A stretch of 64,000 nt of DNA. Origin: Burkholderiaceae bacterium. Its GTDB lineage: Bacteria; Pseudomonadota; Gammaproteobacteria; Burkholderiales; Burkholderiaceae_E. The position numbers and the translations under genes are program-made. Below are positions 48,387-57,304 of the stretch, one piece after another. Location: assembly GCA_024235875.1 (NCBI GenBank), contig JACKLP010000002.1:186001-250000 (forward strand). The letters are read 5' to 3'. A model generated the notes under the pieces. It searched no databases. It was given only the letters and a program-made list of their open reading frames with translations, and had not been told where the DNA came from. Numbering within the stretch: position 1 is the stretch's first letter; the number at the start of each line of letters is the position of its first letter.

Positions 48387-48704
48387 TCACCGGGTCGTGA
48401 CCCGCCGCTTGGCCTTTGCCGGCGTGGGTATCTTCGGTTTGATCGTCCGCCGGCCAGGTCGGGTGCGCGAAGCCGCTGTCGGCTTGTCGGTCGCTTGCCC
48501 GATGTTCGGATACGGCACCGGTATCGGTCCGCCGGGCGACGGCGTCTTGCAAACGTCGGGGAAAGCCGTGGCCGACGTGCAGCGAACAGATGGTGTCGCG
48601 GCACCGGGCCTGGCGACGCTGCCGGCCGCCAGGCCGGTCGTGTGCCAGGCCAGTATGCCGGCACACAGTGCGACGCCGAACCAATGGGATCTTCGAATCG
48701 ACAT
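48387..48704 (-). CDS. Small exported protein with PAAR-like (DUF4150-type) motif
   Basis: A 105-residue protein. AGGAG lies 6 bases before the ATG at 48704 and it starts with a basic signal peptide (RRSHWFGVALCAGILAWHTTG, cleavage near LAA, about residue 27). Residues 48-73 contain PDVCKTPSPGGP-IPVPYPNIGQ, the short core of PAAR-like/DUF4150 proteins that normally cap type VI secretion spikes. Here the motif is embedded in a signal-peptide protein with a basic tail (KPKIPTPAKAKRR) instead of the full cytoplasmic domain, and no type VI gene is nearby. Function unknown. Confidence 0.6.
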   Translation of the reverse strand: MSIRRSHWFGVALCAGILAWHTTGLAAGSVARPGAATPSVRCTSATAFPDVCKTPSPGGPIPVPYPNIGQATDKPTAASRTRPGRRTIKPKIPTPAKAKRRVTTR

Positions 48705-48757
48705 GGCCATCTCCTGCTGTCTGTCCCCGGCGGCGCAGCCGCCTGCGCGATCCGCTG

Positions 48758-49879
48758 CTACGGCATCCGCAGCACCGCCTTGATGGTCTCGCCGGATTCC
48801 GAATCGGCGATCGCCTGGCGGATCTGCTCGAACGGATAGAAGCGCACCAGCTTGTCCATCGGGAAGTCGCCGCGCCGGAACATGCCGACCAACCGGGGGA
48901 TCAGCTCGGCTGGATTCGAATCGCCTTCGATGATGCCGCGGATGGTCTTGCCGTTCATCATCACGTCGCGCACGTCCACGCACAGCTCGCTGCCCGCGGC
49001 GGCGCCACCGACGAAGCCGCACAGGCCGAGCGGGCGCAATGCCTCCACGGCCTGGCGCAGCACGCGCATGTTGGCGGTGGTATCCAGGCTGCGATGCACG
49101 CCGCCGCGGGTGATCTGCCTGATCGCCGCGACCACGTCCGCCTCGCGGCCACCGTTGAGCCCATGGGTCGCACCCAGCGTCTTCGCCATCTCGAGGCGGC
49201 TGTCGACGAGATCGACCGCAATGATCCGGGCCGCCCCCATCGCCTTGGCCGCCATGATCGCCGCCAGCCCCACCGAGCCCACGCCGAACACCGCGATGGA
49301 ATCGGCCGGACCGGGGGCCAGCACGTTGAGCACCGCGCCCGCGCCGGTCTGGAAACCGCAACCCAGGGGCCCCATCAGTTCCAGGTCGCGGTCGTCGTCG
49401 AGGCGGATCGCATTGCGTTCGCGGCAGACCGAGTAAGTGGCGAACGACGACTGCCCGAAGAAGGCGTGGCGCACCGGGCCGGAAGCCCCTTGCAGCGCCG
49501 TGCTGCCGTCCGCGCGCTGCGACACGAAGTTGTGCGCGATGAAATCATGGCAGTAGGCCGGGTGCTCGTGCGTGCAGTTCTCGCACGCGCCGCAGGCGTC
49601 GAAGCTCAGCACCACCGGATCGCCCACGCGCAGCTTCGTCACCGCGCTGCCCACCGCATGCACATGGCCGGCGCCTTCGTGCCCGAGCACGACGGGCCTG
49701 TCCACCAGGAAGGGGCGGTGCATGAACGAGATGTCGGTATGGCACACGCCGGTGGCGACGAGCCTCACCAGCACCTCGTCGTGGCGCAGGTCGCTGAGGG
49801 TGAGGTCTTCGAGCCGGAGGTCGGTGTTCGGCGCATGGAGTACGGCGGCGCGGATGGTTGGTGGCAGGGTGCTTGTCAT
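48758..49879 (-). CDS. Zinc-dependent alcohol dehydrogenase (aryl/benzyl alcohol type)
   Basis: A 373-residue medium-chain dehydrogenase. Catalytic zinc ligands are in GVCHTDISF and the GHEGAGHV segment; the structural zinc has the four Cys of CGACENCTHEHPAYC. The Rossmann motif is VFGVGSVGLAAI. The length and the FGQSSFATYSV segment fit benzyl/aryl-alcohol or S-(hydroxymethyl)glutathione-type members. GAGGAG lies 6 bases before the ATG; a longer start at 49969 is not supported. Confidence 0.85.
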   Translation of the reverse strand: MTSTLPPTIRAAVLHAPNTDLRLEDLTLSDLRHDEVLVRLVATGVCHTDISFMHRPFLVDRPVVLGHEGAGHVHAVGSAVTKLRVGDPVVLSFDACGACENCTHEHPAYCHDFIAHNFVSQRADGSTALQGASGPVRHAFFGQSSFATYSVCRERNAIRLDDDRDLELMGPLGCGFQTGAGAVLNVLAPGPADSIAVFGVGSVGLAAIMAAKAMGAARIIAVDLVDSRLEMAKTLGATHGLNGGREADVVAAIRQITRGGVHRSLDTTANMRVLRQAVEALRPLGLCGFVGGAAAGSELCVDVRDVMMNGKTIRGIIEGDSNPAELIPRLVGMFRRGDFPMDKLVRFYPFEQIRQAIADSESGETIKAVLRMP

Positions 49880-49999
49880 CTTGGCTCCTCGGGTGGCCGC
49901 ACTCGCATGAATCCAGCCGCGCCATCGGACAGGCGCGGCTGCGGTCACAGGCGCATACGCACGCGTCAATCTACCGTCACGTCCACCACCGGGTCGAGT

Positions 50000-51262
50000 T
50001 CAGACCCGGGTCAGTCGAAACGAATCGGCCTCGTGTGCCAGCCCGGGGAAGACATCGGCCAGCCCGCTGTCGGATACGCCCATGTGGCGCTGGCAGACCT
50101 GCGCCAGCACCGCCCGGAAGTCGGTGGTGACCGCGAGGTCTCGGCGCTCGAATAGCTGCTCCTCGTCCAGGCCCGGCCAGTCGGCGTGGACCCGGCCGCC
50201 GGCCACCCGGCCGCCCAACAACCACATCACGTTGCCGTGGCCGTGGTCGGTGCCCAGGCTGCCGTTCTCCGCCACCGACCGACCGAACTCCGACATCACC
50301 ACGACGATGGTGTCGTCGAAGACCGGGCCGAGTTCGCGCGCCATCGCGTCCAGGCCATGGCCCAGCCGGGAGAGCGCCGTGGCAAGCTGCCCCGCCTGCG
50401 CAGCGTGCGTGTCCCAGCCCGAGACCGGGATGAAGCCCATCAACACGCGCGGATCGCGACGCATCAGCGCGGCCAGGCGCACCGCGTCGCCGGCGAAGGT
50501 CGCATTGCGCGGCATGCCGGCGCTCGCTGCCCTGGCGTGTTCGTCAGCGGCGGCGATCGACGCGCGAACGGCACCGCGCTCGCGCGTGTAGCTTTCGAGG
50601 ATGGGACCGAGCTTTGGGTCGCTCGCGTAGATCGAGTCGAACAGCCGGCCGAGTCGCGCACGATCGAGCGCGCCCGGACGCGCCGCGGCCTGGCCATGCG
50701 GGATCGTGGTCACCGGATGCGGTCCGAACGCGATCCGGGGCAGGGTCGGCCCGATGCTGATCAGGCGAACGGTCGGGTATTGCCCATCACTGCGATCGGG
50801 CAGCGCGCCGCCGAGGCGATTGAGCCAGCCGCTGGCCGTCCGATGCACGCCCGGCGTACCCGTTGCCATGTTGTCCTGCGCATCGAAATGCGAGCGGCTC
50901 GGGTCCGGCGAGCCGGCGGCGTGGACGAAGGCAAGCCGGCCCTGCTGCCAGTAGGGCAGCAACGGCGCCAGCGCCGGATGCAGGCCGAAGCGGCCGTCCA
51001 GTTCGAGTGCGCCACCTGGCGAGCCCGGCCGCGCGATCGCGATACGCGGGCGCAGGCGATAGTAGCTGGCCTGCGTGTGCGGCACCACGATGTTCAGCCC
51101 GTCGGCCGCGCCGCGCAGCAATACCACGACCAATCGCGGCGGTGACGCGGTGGCACGTGTGCGGGCGGTCGCCTGGCGTGGCAGACAGGCCAGCGTGGCG
51201 CTGGCGCCGAGCGAACCCAGGAATGTCCTGCGATCGGTGATCAAGGTTGTCTCGCGAGTCAT
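50000..51262 (-). CDS. DUF1501 exported protein (sulfatase-like fold, Tat signal)
   Basis: A 420-residue protein with a twin-arginine signal (DRRTFLGSLGASATLACLP). The mature domain (RLVVVLLRGAADGLNIVVPH ... VVVMSEFGRSVAENGSLGTDHGHGNVMWLLGG) is the DUF1501 family, distantly related to alkaline phosphatase/sulfatase folds. Its ATG is one base after the stop of the DUF1800 gene, a pairing that is conserved in many Proteobacteria and Planctomycetes; the two are exported together. Function unknown. Confidence 0.85.
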   Translation of the reverse strand: MTRETTLITDRRTFLGSLGASATLACLPRQATARTRATASPPRLVVVLLRGAADGLNIVVPHTQASYYRLRPRIAIARPGSPGGALELDGRFGLHPALAPLLPYWQQGRLAFVHAAGSPDPSRSHFDAQDNMATGTPGVHRTASGWLNRLGGALPDRSDGQYPTVRLISIGPTLPRIAFGPHPVTTIPHGQAAARPGALDRARLGRLFDSIYASDPKLGPILESYTRERGAVRASIAAADEHARAASAGMPRNATFAGDAVRLAALMRRDPRVLMGFIPVSGWDTHAAQAGQLATALSRLGHGLDAMARELGPVFDDTIVVVMSEFGRSVAENGSLGTDHGHGNVMWLLGGRVAGGRVHADWPGLDEEQLFERRDLAVTTDFRAVLAQVCQRHMGVSDSGLADVFPGLAHEADSFRLTRV

Positions 51263-51263
51263 G

Positions 51264-52847
51264 TCAGCGCCGCATGAAGGTCGGGCCGCCCAGGATGAGC
51301 GCCGCGGCGAGGCCCGGTCTTGCTCGCTCGGCCGAGGCGAGCGTGGCGGGTAGGGGGGCGCTTGCGCCGAGCGTTGCGCGCAACGCGGCGGCGCTGGCCG
51401 GCGGGTCGAGCCTGGGCTCGTCTGCGGGCGCTGCTGCCATCGTCGCCGACGCGTAGGTGCCGCCCAGGTCCGGGCCGGCGTCCCCAGGCGGCGCGGCCAG
51501 CCGCAGCCGGCCCAGCGCCAGGCCGGTGGCAAAGCTGATCCGCTGCGCCAGCGCGTCGGCATTGAGCCAGGTGGCCTCGGTGTTCTTGTAGCCATCGGGC
51601 GAGCCGCAACCATAGAGCGGCATGCCCATGCGATAGGTGGCCGAGAGCAGCGGCCGCACGTTGTTCAGCTCGCCGCCACTTGCCCGCACCGCGCTGATCA
51701 CGTACTCGTACGGCGTCTTGAACTTCACCCCAAAGCGGCCCGGGCTGCGGAATTCGGAGCTGGCCAGCAGCAGCGTCATCACCGCACGAATATCCCCGTC
51801 GGTCTCGAGGAAGCGCCGGGCCATCCGCTGGACCAGCGCGGGCGGCGGGTCGTCGGCCACGAAGTACTGCGCCAGTTTGTACGAGACATGGCGCGCCGTG
51901 GCCGGATGCGCGGCCAGCACGTCGAGCGCCCACTCGCCCTCGGCCCGGCCCGAGGCCCGCACCGGTTTGCCCAGCCAGACCTTGTCGCCGTCGTCGTGCA
52001 TGTGGGTGGCGAAGGTGAAGGTGTCGTTCGGATCGCCGTCACGCGGCGAGTAGGTCCAGCCCGTCAGCATGCGGGCCAGGGCGCGCACGTCGTGTTGCGT
52101 GTAGCCGCCGTCCACGCCGATGGTGTGCAGCTCCATCAGCTCGCGGGCGAAGTTCTCGTTCAGCCCGCTGACACGCCGCCGGGTGCCGGGCACGCGCACG
52201 GTCAGTCCGGGCGCCGCCGACACCCAGTTGTCCAGATAGGCCAGCATGGCCGGATGCTTCGCCACGGCGCCCAGCATGTCGCGAAAGCGGCCCAGCGCAT
52301 GTGGGCGAATCGCCTTGCGCTCATAGTCACCGATCAGCACCCGGGTGACGCGCTTGTTGTTCACCACGTTGAAGTGGTTGAACCAGAAGTTCACCATCAC
52401 CTCCTGGAGCTGGCGCGGGCTCTCGATGGCCCGGAACAGCCGCAGCTCGCCAAAGCGGATCGTGACGGCGCGGTAGTAGGCATTGCGCGTCGCGACCGGG
52501 CTGCCCGGCCCGCGGCCGGAGGTGTCGCGCACCGCAGCCAGCGCGATCTGGCGCCAATGCGAGATCAGCTCGGCTTGCGGCCGCTCGTCATTGTCCAAGG
52601 CGGCCAGTCGCCGGGTGAGGGATGCCGGCATCGCGATCCGCTCGGGCGCCAGTTGCTCGGCGATATAGGCATCGATGCCCATGCGCCGGACGCGCTCGAG
52701 GTCGCCGGGGCGCGGGCCGTAGGCGATCCGGTTCAGGACGTGGAGCGCCTGCGCGGTGGTCGCGGGTTCGGTGGCGGCCGAGGACGATGTCCCTGCCAGT
52801 CCGATTGCCGTCGCGCCGATGAGCGCGGCGACGAGGTTTGGATTCAT
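51264..52847 (-). CDS. DUF1800 exported protein
   Basis: A 527-residue protein starting MNPNLVAALIGATAIGLAGTSSS with a Sec-type signal. The family motifs HVLNRIAYGPRPGDLERVRRMG, NFWFNHFNVV, NENFARELMELHTIGVDGGYTQ and ARMLTGWTY are present, so it is complete. DUF1800 proteins are always found with DUF1501 genes; their role is undefined. GAGG lies about 10 bases before the ATG. The tail (about 470-527) is low-complexity Ala/Pro-rich. Confidence 0.85.
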   Translation of the reverse strand: MNPNLVAALIGATAIGLAGTSSSAATEPATTAQALHVLNRIAYGPRPGDLERVRRMGIDAYIAEQLAPERIAMPASLTRRLAALDNDERPQAELISHWRQIALAAVRDTSGRGPGSPVATRNAYYRAVTIRFGELRLFRAIESPRQLQEVMVNFWFNHFNVVNNKRVTRVLIGDYERKAIRPHALGRFRDMLGAVAKHPAMLAYLDNWVSAAPGLTVRVPGTRRRVSGLNENFARELMELHTIGVDGGYTQHDVRALARMLTGWTYSPRDGDPNDTFTFATHMHDDGDKVWLGKPVRASGRAEGEWALDVLAAHPATARHVSYKLAQYFVADDPPPALVQRMARRFLETDGDIRAVMTLLLASSEFRSPGRFGVKFKTPYEYVISAVRASGGELNNVRPLLSATYRMGMPLYGCGSPDGYKNTEATWLNADALAQRISFATGLALGRLRLAAPPGDAGPDLGGTYASATMAAAPADEPRLDPPASAAALRATLGASAPLPATLASAERARPGLAAALILGGPTFMRR

Positions 52848-52954
52848 CGAAGAAGCCTCGTGCGAGTCGGCAAAGAAATGGAGCCGACCCAAGACGACCC
52901 TCTTGGCCGTCGCTCTTGCATTGGGCCAGCCTTGCTCCGCGAATGCCTCGAGCC

Positions 52955-53200
52955 CTACGCATCCACCTGAACACGCGCCCTGACGAATTCCGGCGCCAAG
53001 TCGGCCCCGTTGGGCCAGACGATCGTTCTCAAATCGGGATCAAGGCGCAACTGCCGAAAGACATTCAAATCCTTCAGCGGTTCGAATACCGCACCGGTGA
53101 GTTCCCCTGCCAAGTCGATTTCGCCCGCAACGTCGTCCGAGAACTTCACGAACACGACATAGTCTCGAACATGGCGGGCCTCAACCATTCGTATCGTCAC
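52955..53200 (-). CDS. DUF2442 domain protein
   Basis: An 81-residue protein of the DUF2442 family (HVRDYVVFVKFSDDVAGEIDLAGEL ... GADLAPEFVRA). The start is a GTG at 53200, with GGAG 9 bases upstream; the alternative ATG at 53188 lacks one. It follows the DUF4160 gene by 6 bases; such pairs are common, are often called putative toxin-antitoxin-like modules, and lie near mobile DNA. Confidence 0.75.
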   Translation of the reverse strand: MTIRMVEARHVRDYVVFVKFSDDVAGEIDLAGELTGAVFEPLKDLNVFRQLRLDPDLRTIVWPNGADLAPEFVRARVQVDA

Positions 53201-53206
53201 TTCCTA

Positions 53207-53464
53207 CTACTCCAGCGGATCAATTCGCTTCATTGGACGGCGTGACATAGCTAGGTCCCAGTCAGCAAGTAGCTCCTGATAGTGCAGCATCCGCCACTCC
53301 TGTACGTGACCGAGCGCTCGCCTCGGGAAGTCGCCATTCACACGGCCCGACTCGATCTCCACGGTGATTTCATACTCGCCATAGTACGCGTGGAAATGTG
53401 CCGGCGCATGATCGCGGTAGAACATCGCGATCACGATTCCCAGGAAACGACTCAGTTCGGGCAT
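53207..53464 (-). CDS. DUF4160 domain protein
   Basis: An 85-residue protein of the DUF4160 family: MPELSRFLGIVIAMFYRDHAPAHFHAYYGEYE, with the characteristic HFH. An ATG at 53509 would add a 15-residue leader; the family starts at MPE. It is the first gene of a two-gene unit with DUF2442, next to the transposon-end repeat at 53641. Confidence 0.75.
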   Translation of the reverse strand: MPELSRFLGIVIAMFYRDHAPAHFHAYYGEYEITVEIESGRVNGDFPRRALGHVQEWRMLHYQELLADWDLAMSRRPMKRIDPLE

Positions 53465-53569
53465 TTGCGCCTGCGCCAGTGCTGGCCGCGTGTCGGAATG
53501 GTTGGTCATCGTCAGGTACTGGAAGAGTACAGACTGTCGATGGCGATGAGGTACTTGCAAACCTCGGCC

Positions 53570-53798
53570 TCAAAGCCCACGGCTTTCCGCCAGGGTCTTC
53601 GACCACGTGCGCAGGACGTGGCCATAGGCCTGGCCCATTTGCGCGAGACAGTGGCCCTTGCCGCGCACTGCGGAGCAGGTCTGCCCGCCACGCGAGCTGC
53701 CTCCAACGACCCTCAGGAATCCGCGCGAGTTCGCTCTCGGTGCTGTGCAACACCTTGCCTGACCTGGTTGCACGTTGTTCCGATCTGCTGCGCCGCAT
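53570..53798 (-). pseudogene. Decayed N-terminus of Mu/TniA-type transposase (copy A)
   Basis: The minus-strand frame from 53798 reads MRRSRSEQRATRSGKVLHSTESELARIPEGRW, which matches the start of the transposase remnant at 61913-62515 at roughly two thirds of positions, then drifts out of homology. The helix-turn-helix and everything after it are gone. It is the inner part of a transposon end remnant. Confidence 0.65.
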
Positions 53799-54000
53799 GA
53801 GATGGACTCCGCGAGAAACTCGCTAGCAAGCGATTGGCGCCGTTCGTGCGCGCTAACAGAATGTTCGCGCAGCCTGTTGCAAACGCGCGATGGTCGACGT
53901 CAGCGATGAAATCTCGAAAGGTCCCGTTGCATCAGGGCATTGCCGACCTTAGCCGTTCGCTTTAATGGCGCCGCGGCTAGCAAATGGTGAACGCGCCCAC
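53641..54000 (-). repeat. Transposon-end direct repeat, copy A
   Basis: This segment matches 62361-62715 in the same orientation over its whole length, with scattered substitutions. The part outside the transposase start (53799-54000) has three iterated motifs of the form CTAgCA-n-GCGC: at about 53823, 53853 and 53977. Reading inwards from 54000 the end is TGGGCGCGTTCACCATTTGC. Multiple short binding sites with a TG terminus are what Mu/Tn7-like elements carry at each end. Confidence 0.65.
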
Positions 54001-54002
54001 CG

Positions 54003-54331
54003 CGAACATAGCTGCCTGACCCGATGCCGGGCCCCTTCTCATGAATAGTCGGCTCGGGGAACTTAGGGCACGTCACAAGGATCTGATCCAGTTCCGGGGA
54101 CATCCCTTGAAGCCGCTGGTTCGCTGGCAGATCGAGGTCAACAAGCTGATCTCGAAGATGCGCTACAAGGTCGAGCAGTGCTTCGGGACTCTGAAGCGGC
54201 GCTTCCATCTGGACCGAGCCCGGTACTTTGGACGACGCAAGCTCGAGGCCCAGGTGCGCTGGGCGGCGATCGACTACAACCTGCTCAAGGCTCATCGCAA
54301 ACTCGAGCGGCTGCAGGCGGTGGCGCTGTGA
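54003..54331 (+). pseudogene. IS5-family transposase remnant (C-terminal part)
   Basis: An open frame (first ATG at 54041, 96 codons) that codes the end of an IS5-type DDE transposase: DLIQFRGHPLKPLVRWQIEVN, then YKVEQCFGTLKRRFHL with the catalytic Glu region and RYFGRRKLEAQVRWAAIDYNLLKA. The N-terminal two thirds are missing, and the remnant begins right at the outer edge of repeat copy A. Confidence 0.75.
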
Positions 54332-54661
54332 GAAATGGGAGCGAAGGCCTCGAATACCTCCGAAATCCGGCCCGTGGGCCCACCGGACGGCCAGAAATCG
54401 ACCCAGATCGGAGTGAACACGACGAACTGACTTGAACGCCATGGCCTTCGGGCTCGCTGATCGACTCTGAACCCGCGTTCGAGAGCTTCCGGGGCGCCAA
54501 TTCGAAGTCATGCAACCGTCTCGCCATAGCCATGGGCGGGCCGGACAGCGCGAGGCCGACTGCCATTCGTCCGGACCGGCCATTCGAATCCTGGCCGGCG
54601 CAGTAGACTCTCGTGCCCAGGTCATCCATCACCGTGCTGGTCTGAACACACGAGGTTCTCG
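54332..54661. other. Intergenic region without recognised features
   Basis: 330 bases between the IS5 remnant and the cyclophilin gene. Several frames are open but show no family resemblance. GAGG lies 7 bases before the cyclophilin start. No terminal repeat of the IS could be recognised. Confidence 0.5.
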
Positions 54662-55219
54662 ATGATTCGCGATCTGCTTCGAGCCATTGCCGGCGTCGTC
54701 ATCACGTCTGGTCTCACGATGGGTTCCGCCACGGCCGCGGATCCGGAAAACACCCTCTACCTCGACTTGAAGGGCGGGCGCGTCACCATCGAGCTTCTGG
54801 CGGACATCGCGCCAAGGCATGTGGCCCGCATCAAGAAGCTTGCGCGCGAGAAGTTCTACGACGGCCTGATCTGGCATCGCGTGATCGGCGGCTTCATGGC
54901 CCAGACGGGTGACCCCACCGGCACGGGCACGCACGGATCGAAGTACGAGCCCCTTCCGGCCGAGTTCAGCAAGTACCCGTACAAGCGTGGCACGGTCGGC
55001 ATGGCGCGCACCACGAATGTCAACAGCGGCAACTCGCAGTTCTTCATCTGCTTCACCGACAAGGGTTGCAGCTTCCTCACCGGGCTGTACACGGTGTGGG
55101 GGCAGGTCACCGCCGGCATGGAGCATGTCGACGCGATCGCCAAGGGTGAACCGCCGGCAACGCCGGACAAGATCATTGCGATGACGGTGGCGGCCGACGC
55201 GCAGGCGGGGAAGAAGTAG
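54662..55219 (+). CDS. Periplasmic cyclophilin-type peptidyl-prolyl isomerase
   Basis: A 185-residue cyclophilin with a signal peptide (IAGVVITSGLTMGSATA, mature start near residue 27). Core motifs are FYDGLIWHRVIGGFMAQTGDPTGTGTHG (the catalytic Arg of FHRV is present), NSGNSQFFICF and LTGLYTVWGQV. It should speed proline isomerisation in the periplasm. A Cys pair (ICF ... KGCSF) is present. It is transcribed toward the mutase operon and ends 75 bases from it. Confidence 0.85.
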   Translation: MIRDLLRAIAGVVITSGLTMGSATAADPENTLYLDLKGGRVTIELLADIAPRHVARIKKLAREKFYDGLIWHRVIGGFMAQTGDPTGTGTHGSKYEPLPAEFSKYPYKRGTVGMARTTNVNSGNSQFFICFTDKGCSFLTGLYTVWGQVTAGMEHVDAIAKGEPPATPDKIIAMTVAADAQAGKK

Positions 55220-55272
55220 CGCGGCGGGCTTCGACCCGGGGCCTCGTTGGCGCGCCTCGGGACCCGATTTGC

Positions 55273-55292
55273 CGGCGAGCTTCTTCTCGCCG
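55273..55292. terminator. Hairpin between convergent genes
   Basis: A perfect 7-base stem (CGGCGAG / CTCGCCG) with a 6-base loop (CTTCTT) lies between the cyclophilin gene and the end of the mutase operon, one base from the latter's stop codon. It is likely a bidirectional terminator. Confidence 0.5.
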
Positions 55293-55293
55293 C

Positions 55294-57285
55294 CTACCCT
55301 TGGTCACCCGCGCGCCGGATCACCCGCACCGCCTTCGCCTCGTAGCGCGGCAGCGTGCCGTCCGCATGACAGGCCACGCTCACCGTGAGCCCGAGTCGCG
55401 CGCGCAGTCGGGCCGCCACCTCGGCGGCCAATGCCTCGGCGCTCATCGTGGCCGAGGGAACGCGCTCCACCGCCACCTCCATCTGGTCAAGCGACTGGCC
55501 GTCGCCGTCGATGTAGATCTGCCAGGCTTCCTTGGCCAGGCCCTCGATGCCGGCGATCACGTCTTCCACCTGGGTCGGGAAGACCATCACGCCGCGAACC
55601 TTCAGCATGTCGTCGGAGCGGCCGATGATGCGGCCGATCAGCGGGAAGGCCTTGCGGCCGCAGGCGCAGGCATAGGGCTGATCGGCCAGGCGCACGAGGT
55701 CGCGCGTGCGCCAACGAAGTACCGGCGAGGCCTGCTTGTCCAGCGTGGTGATCACGATCTCGCCGGTCTCGCCGGGGCCAACGGGCTGCATCGTTTCGGG
55801 GTCGACGATCTCGGTGAGCACGCTGTCTTCGTTGATCAGGTGCATCTGGTCGTGCGCGTGCGAGTGCGGGCAGGAGATGCCGAGGATGGGGCCGCCGGCC
55901 TCGGTGGTGCCGTAGATGTTGTGCGCCATGAAGCCCGGCGGCATCTGCGCCTCGATCTCGGCGCGGAAAGTGGCCGATACCGACTGGCCGCCGAACAGGC
56001 CCACGCGCAGCGCCCATTGCCGCGCCGGGTCGAAGCCGGCCTTCTTCGCGGCGGTTAGCAGCGTCATCAGCCACAGCGGCGACATCGTGGTCACGGTGTA
56101 GGCGTGGTCGGCCAGCCATTGCACCATCAGGTCGGCGCGCCCCGGGCCCACCGGGAAGTTCACCGCGCCGTAGGCGTTCAGCGCCACGTCCATCGACGGA
56201 CCGCCGATCCAAAGGCCGTAGCCATAGCCCTGGTACACGCGATCGCCGGGCGTCACGCCCACGGTGCGATAGATGCGCGCGAGCTGCTGCACCAGCGTGG
56301 CCTCCCAGTCGTGGCGAGTGAAGCCGAACATCACCGGCAGGCCGGTGGTGCCCGAGGTGGCGCAGAAGCGCGCGACCTCTTCGATCGGGGTGGTGAGCAT
56401 CGGGAACGGGTAGCGGGCGCGCAGGTCGGCTTTCTCCAGCGTCGGGATCGCGGCCAGCGACGCGCGGTCGCGCAGGTCGGTGGGCGCGACGCCGGCGCGC
56501 TTCAGGTGCTCGCACCAGTCGGGCGAGCGGGCGAGCCGTTCGCCCATCGCGCGCAGCTTGCGGTCCTGGGTGGCGTGGAGTTGATCGAGGCTCTGGAAGT
56601 CGTCGGCATGCGGTTCGTGCAGTGCGGGGGTCATCATGGCCTCGGGTTGGGATTGGGTCTGATTGCGCGTGGGCGGATCATCCACGCCGTGCAGGCACAT
56701 TGCCGTCGCCTGGTCCGCCAGTGCGTCCAGGCTCAGCCGGCCGCTGGGCCGGTACCAGGTGTAGGTCCAGTTCAGCATGCCGTAGATCAGCATGGCGTGG
56801 GCGATGGTGCGCGTGCGATCTGCGCCGGTCTTCGCGGCCGTGCCGAAACGTACCGGATTGATCTCGCGTAGCAGGCCCTCGAGCATGTCAACCAGCTTCT
56901 GCTCCAGTCGGCGTACCTCGTCGCGTGCGCTCGCGCTCAGATGGTCCGCGTCCTCGATCAGTACCGTGTGACGATCGCGTTGCTCGTAGTAGTGCCGCAG
57001 GTGAAGCAGGAAGTAGTCGCGCAGGCGCTCGCGCGGGTCGGCCGGCCCCTCGGCCACCGGCCCGGCCTGCGCCACCAGCGTGGCCACGTGCTGCACCAGC
57101 ATCTCGTCGAGCATCGCCTCCTTCGACGTGAAGTAGTGGTACATGCGCGACTTCGACGCATTGCAGGCGCGGCCGATGTCGATGATGTTCGTGTTGCGGA
57201 AGCCCTGCCTGGCGAACAGCGCCGCCGCCGCATCGAGGATCGAGGCGCGGATGTCGTCGAACTGGCTGGACTTGATGCGGGCCAT
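55294..57285 (-). CDS. TetR regulator fused to PaaK-type acyl-CoA ligase
   Basis: One uninterrupted 663-codon frame. Residues 1-215 are a TetR-family repressor (helix-turn-helix FRNTNIIDIGRACNASKSRMYHYFTSKEAML, then a helical effector domain). From about 217 it is an AMP-forming ligase of the phenylacetate-CoA ligase (PaaK) type: the phosphate loop ATSGTTGLPVMFG, YGTTEAGGP, the hinge RIIGRSDDMLKVRGVMVFP and a C-terminal domain. The joint has two ATGs (56637, 56634) with GAGG just upstream, so a free ligase might also be made by internal initiation. It is the last gene of the mutase operon, 19 bases after meaB. The ligase should activate the mutase substrate; the repressor should sense its acid or CoA ester. 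Confidence 0.8.
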   Translation of the reverse strand: MARIKSSQFDDIRASILDAAAALFARQGFRNTNIIDIGRACNASKSRMYHYFTSKEAMLDEMLVQHVATLVAQAGPVAEGPADPRERLRDYFLLHLRHYYEQRDRHTVLIEDADHLSASARDEVRRLEQKLVDMLEGLLREINPVRFGTAAKTGADRTRTIAHAMLIYGMLNWTYTWYRPSGRLSLDALADQATAMCLHGVDDPPTRNQTQSQPEAMMTPALHEPHADDFQSLDQLHATQDRKLRAMGERLARSPDWCEHLKRAGVAPTDLRDRASLAAIPTLEKADLRARYPFPMLTTPIEEVARFCATSGTTGLPVMFGFTRHDWEATLVQQLARIYRTVGVTPGDRVYQGYGYGLWIGGPSMDVALNAYGAVNFPVGPGRADLMVQWLADHAYTVTTMSPLWLMTLLTAAKKAGFDPARQWALRVGLFGGQSVSATFRAEIEAQMPPGFMAHNIYGTTEAGGPILGISCPHSHAHDQMHLINEDSVLTEIVDPETMQPVGPGETGEIVITTLDKQASPVLRWRTRDLVRLADQPYACACGRKAFPLIGRIIGRSDDMLKVRGVMVFPTQVEDVIAGIEGLAKEAWQIYIDGDGQSLDQMEVAVERVPSATMSAEALAAEVAARLRARLGLTVSVACHADGTLPRYEAKAVRVIRRAGDQG

Positions 57286-57304
57286 CGTTTGGTGGGTTCC
57301 TCGC

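Noticed and set aside
46479..48839. A 786-codon plus-strand open frame opposite the SLC13 transporter
   Set aside because: Its translation is His/Arg/Gln-rich with no domain, while the minus strand has transmembrane helices and RCK_C domains.
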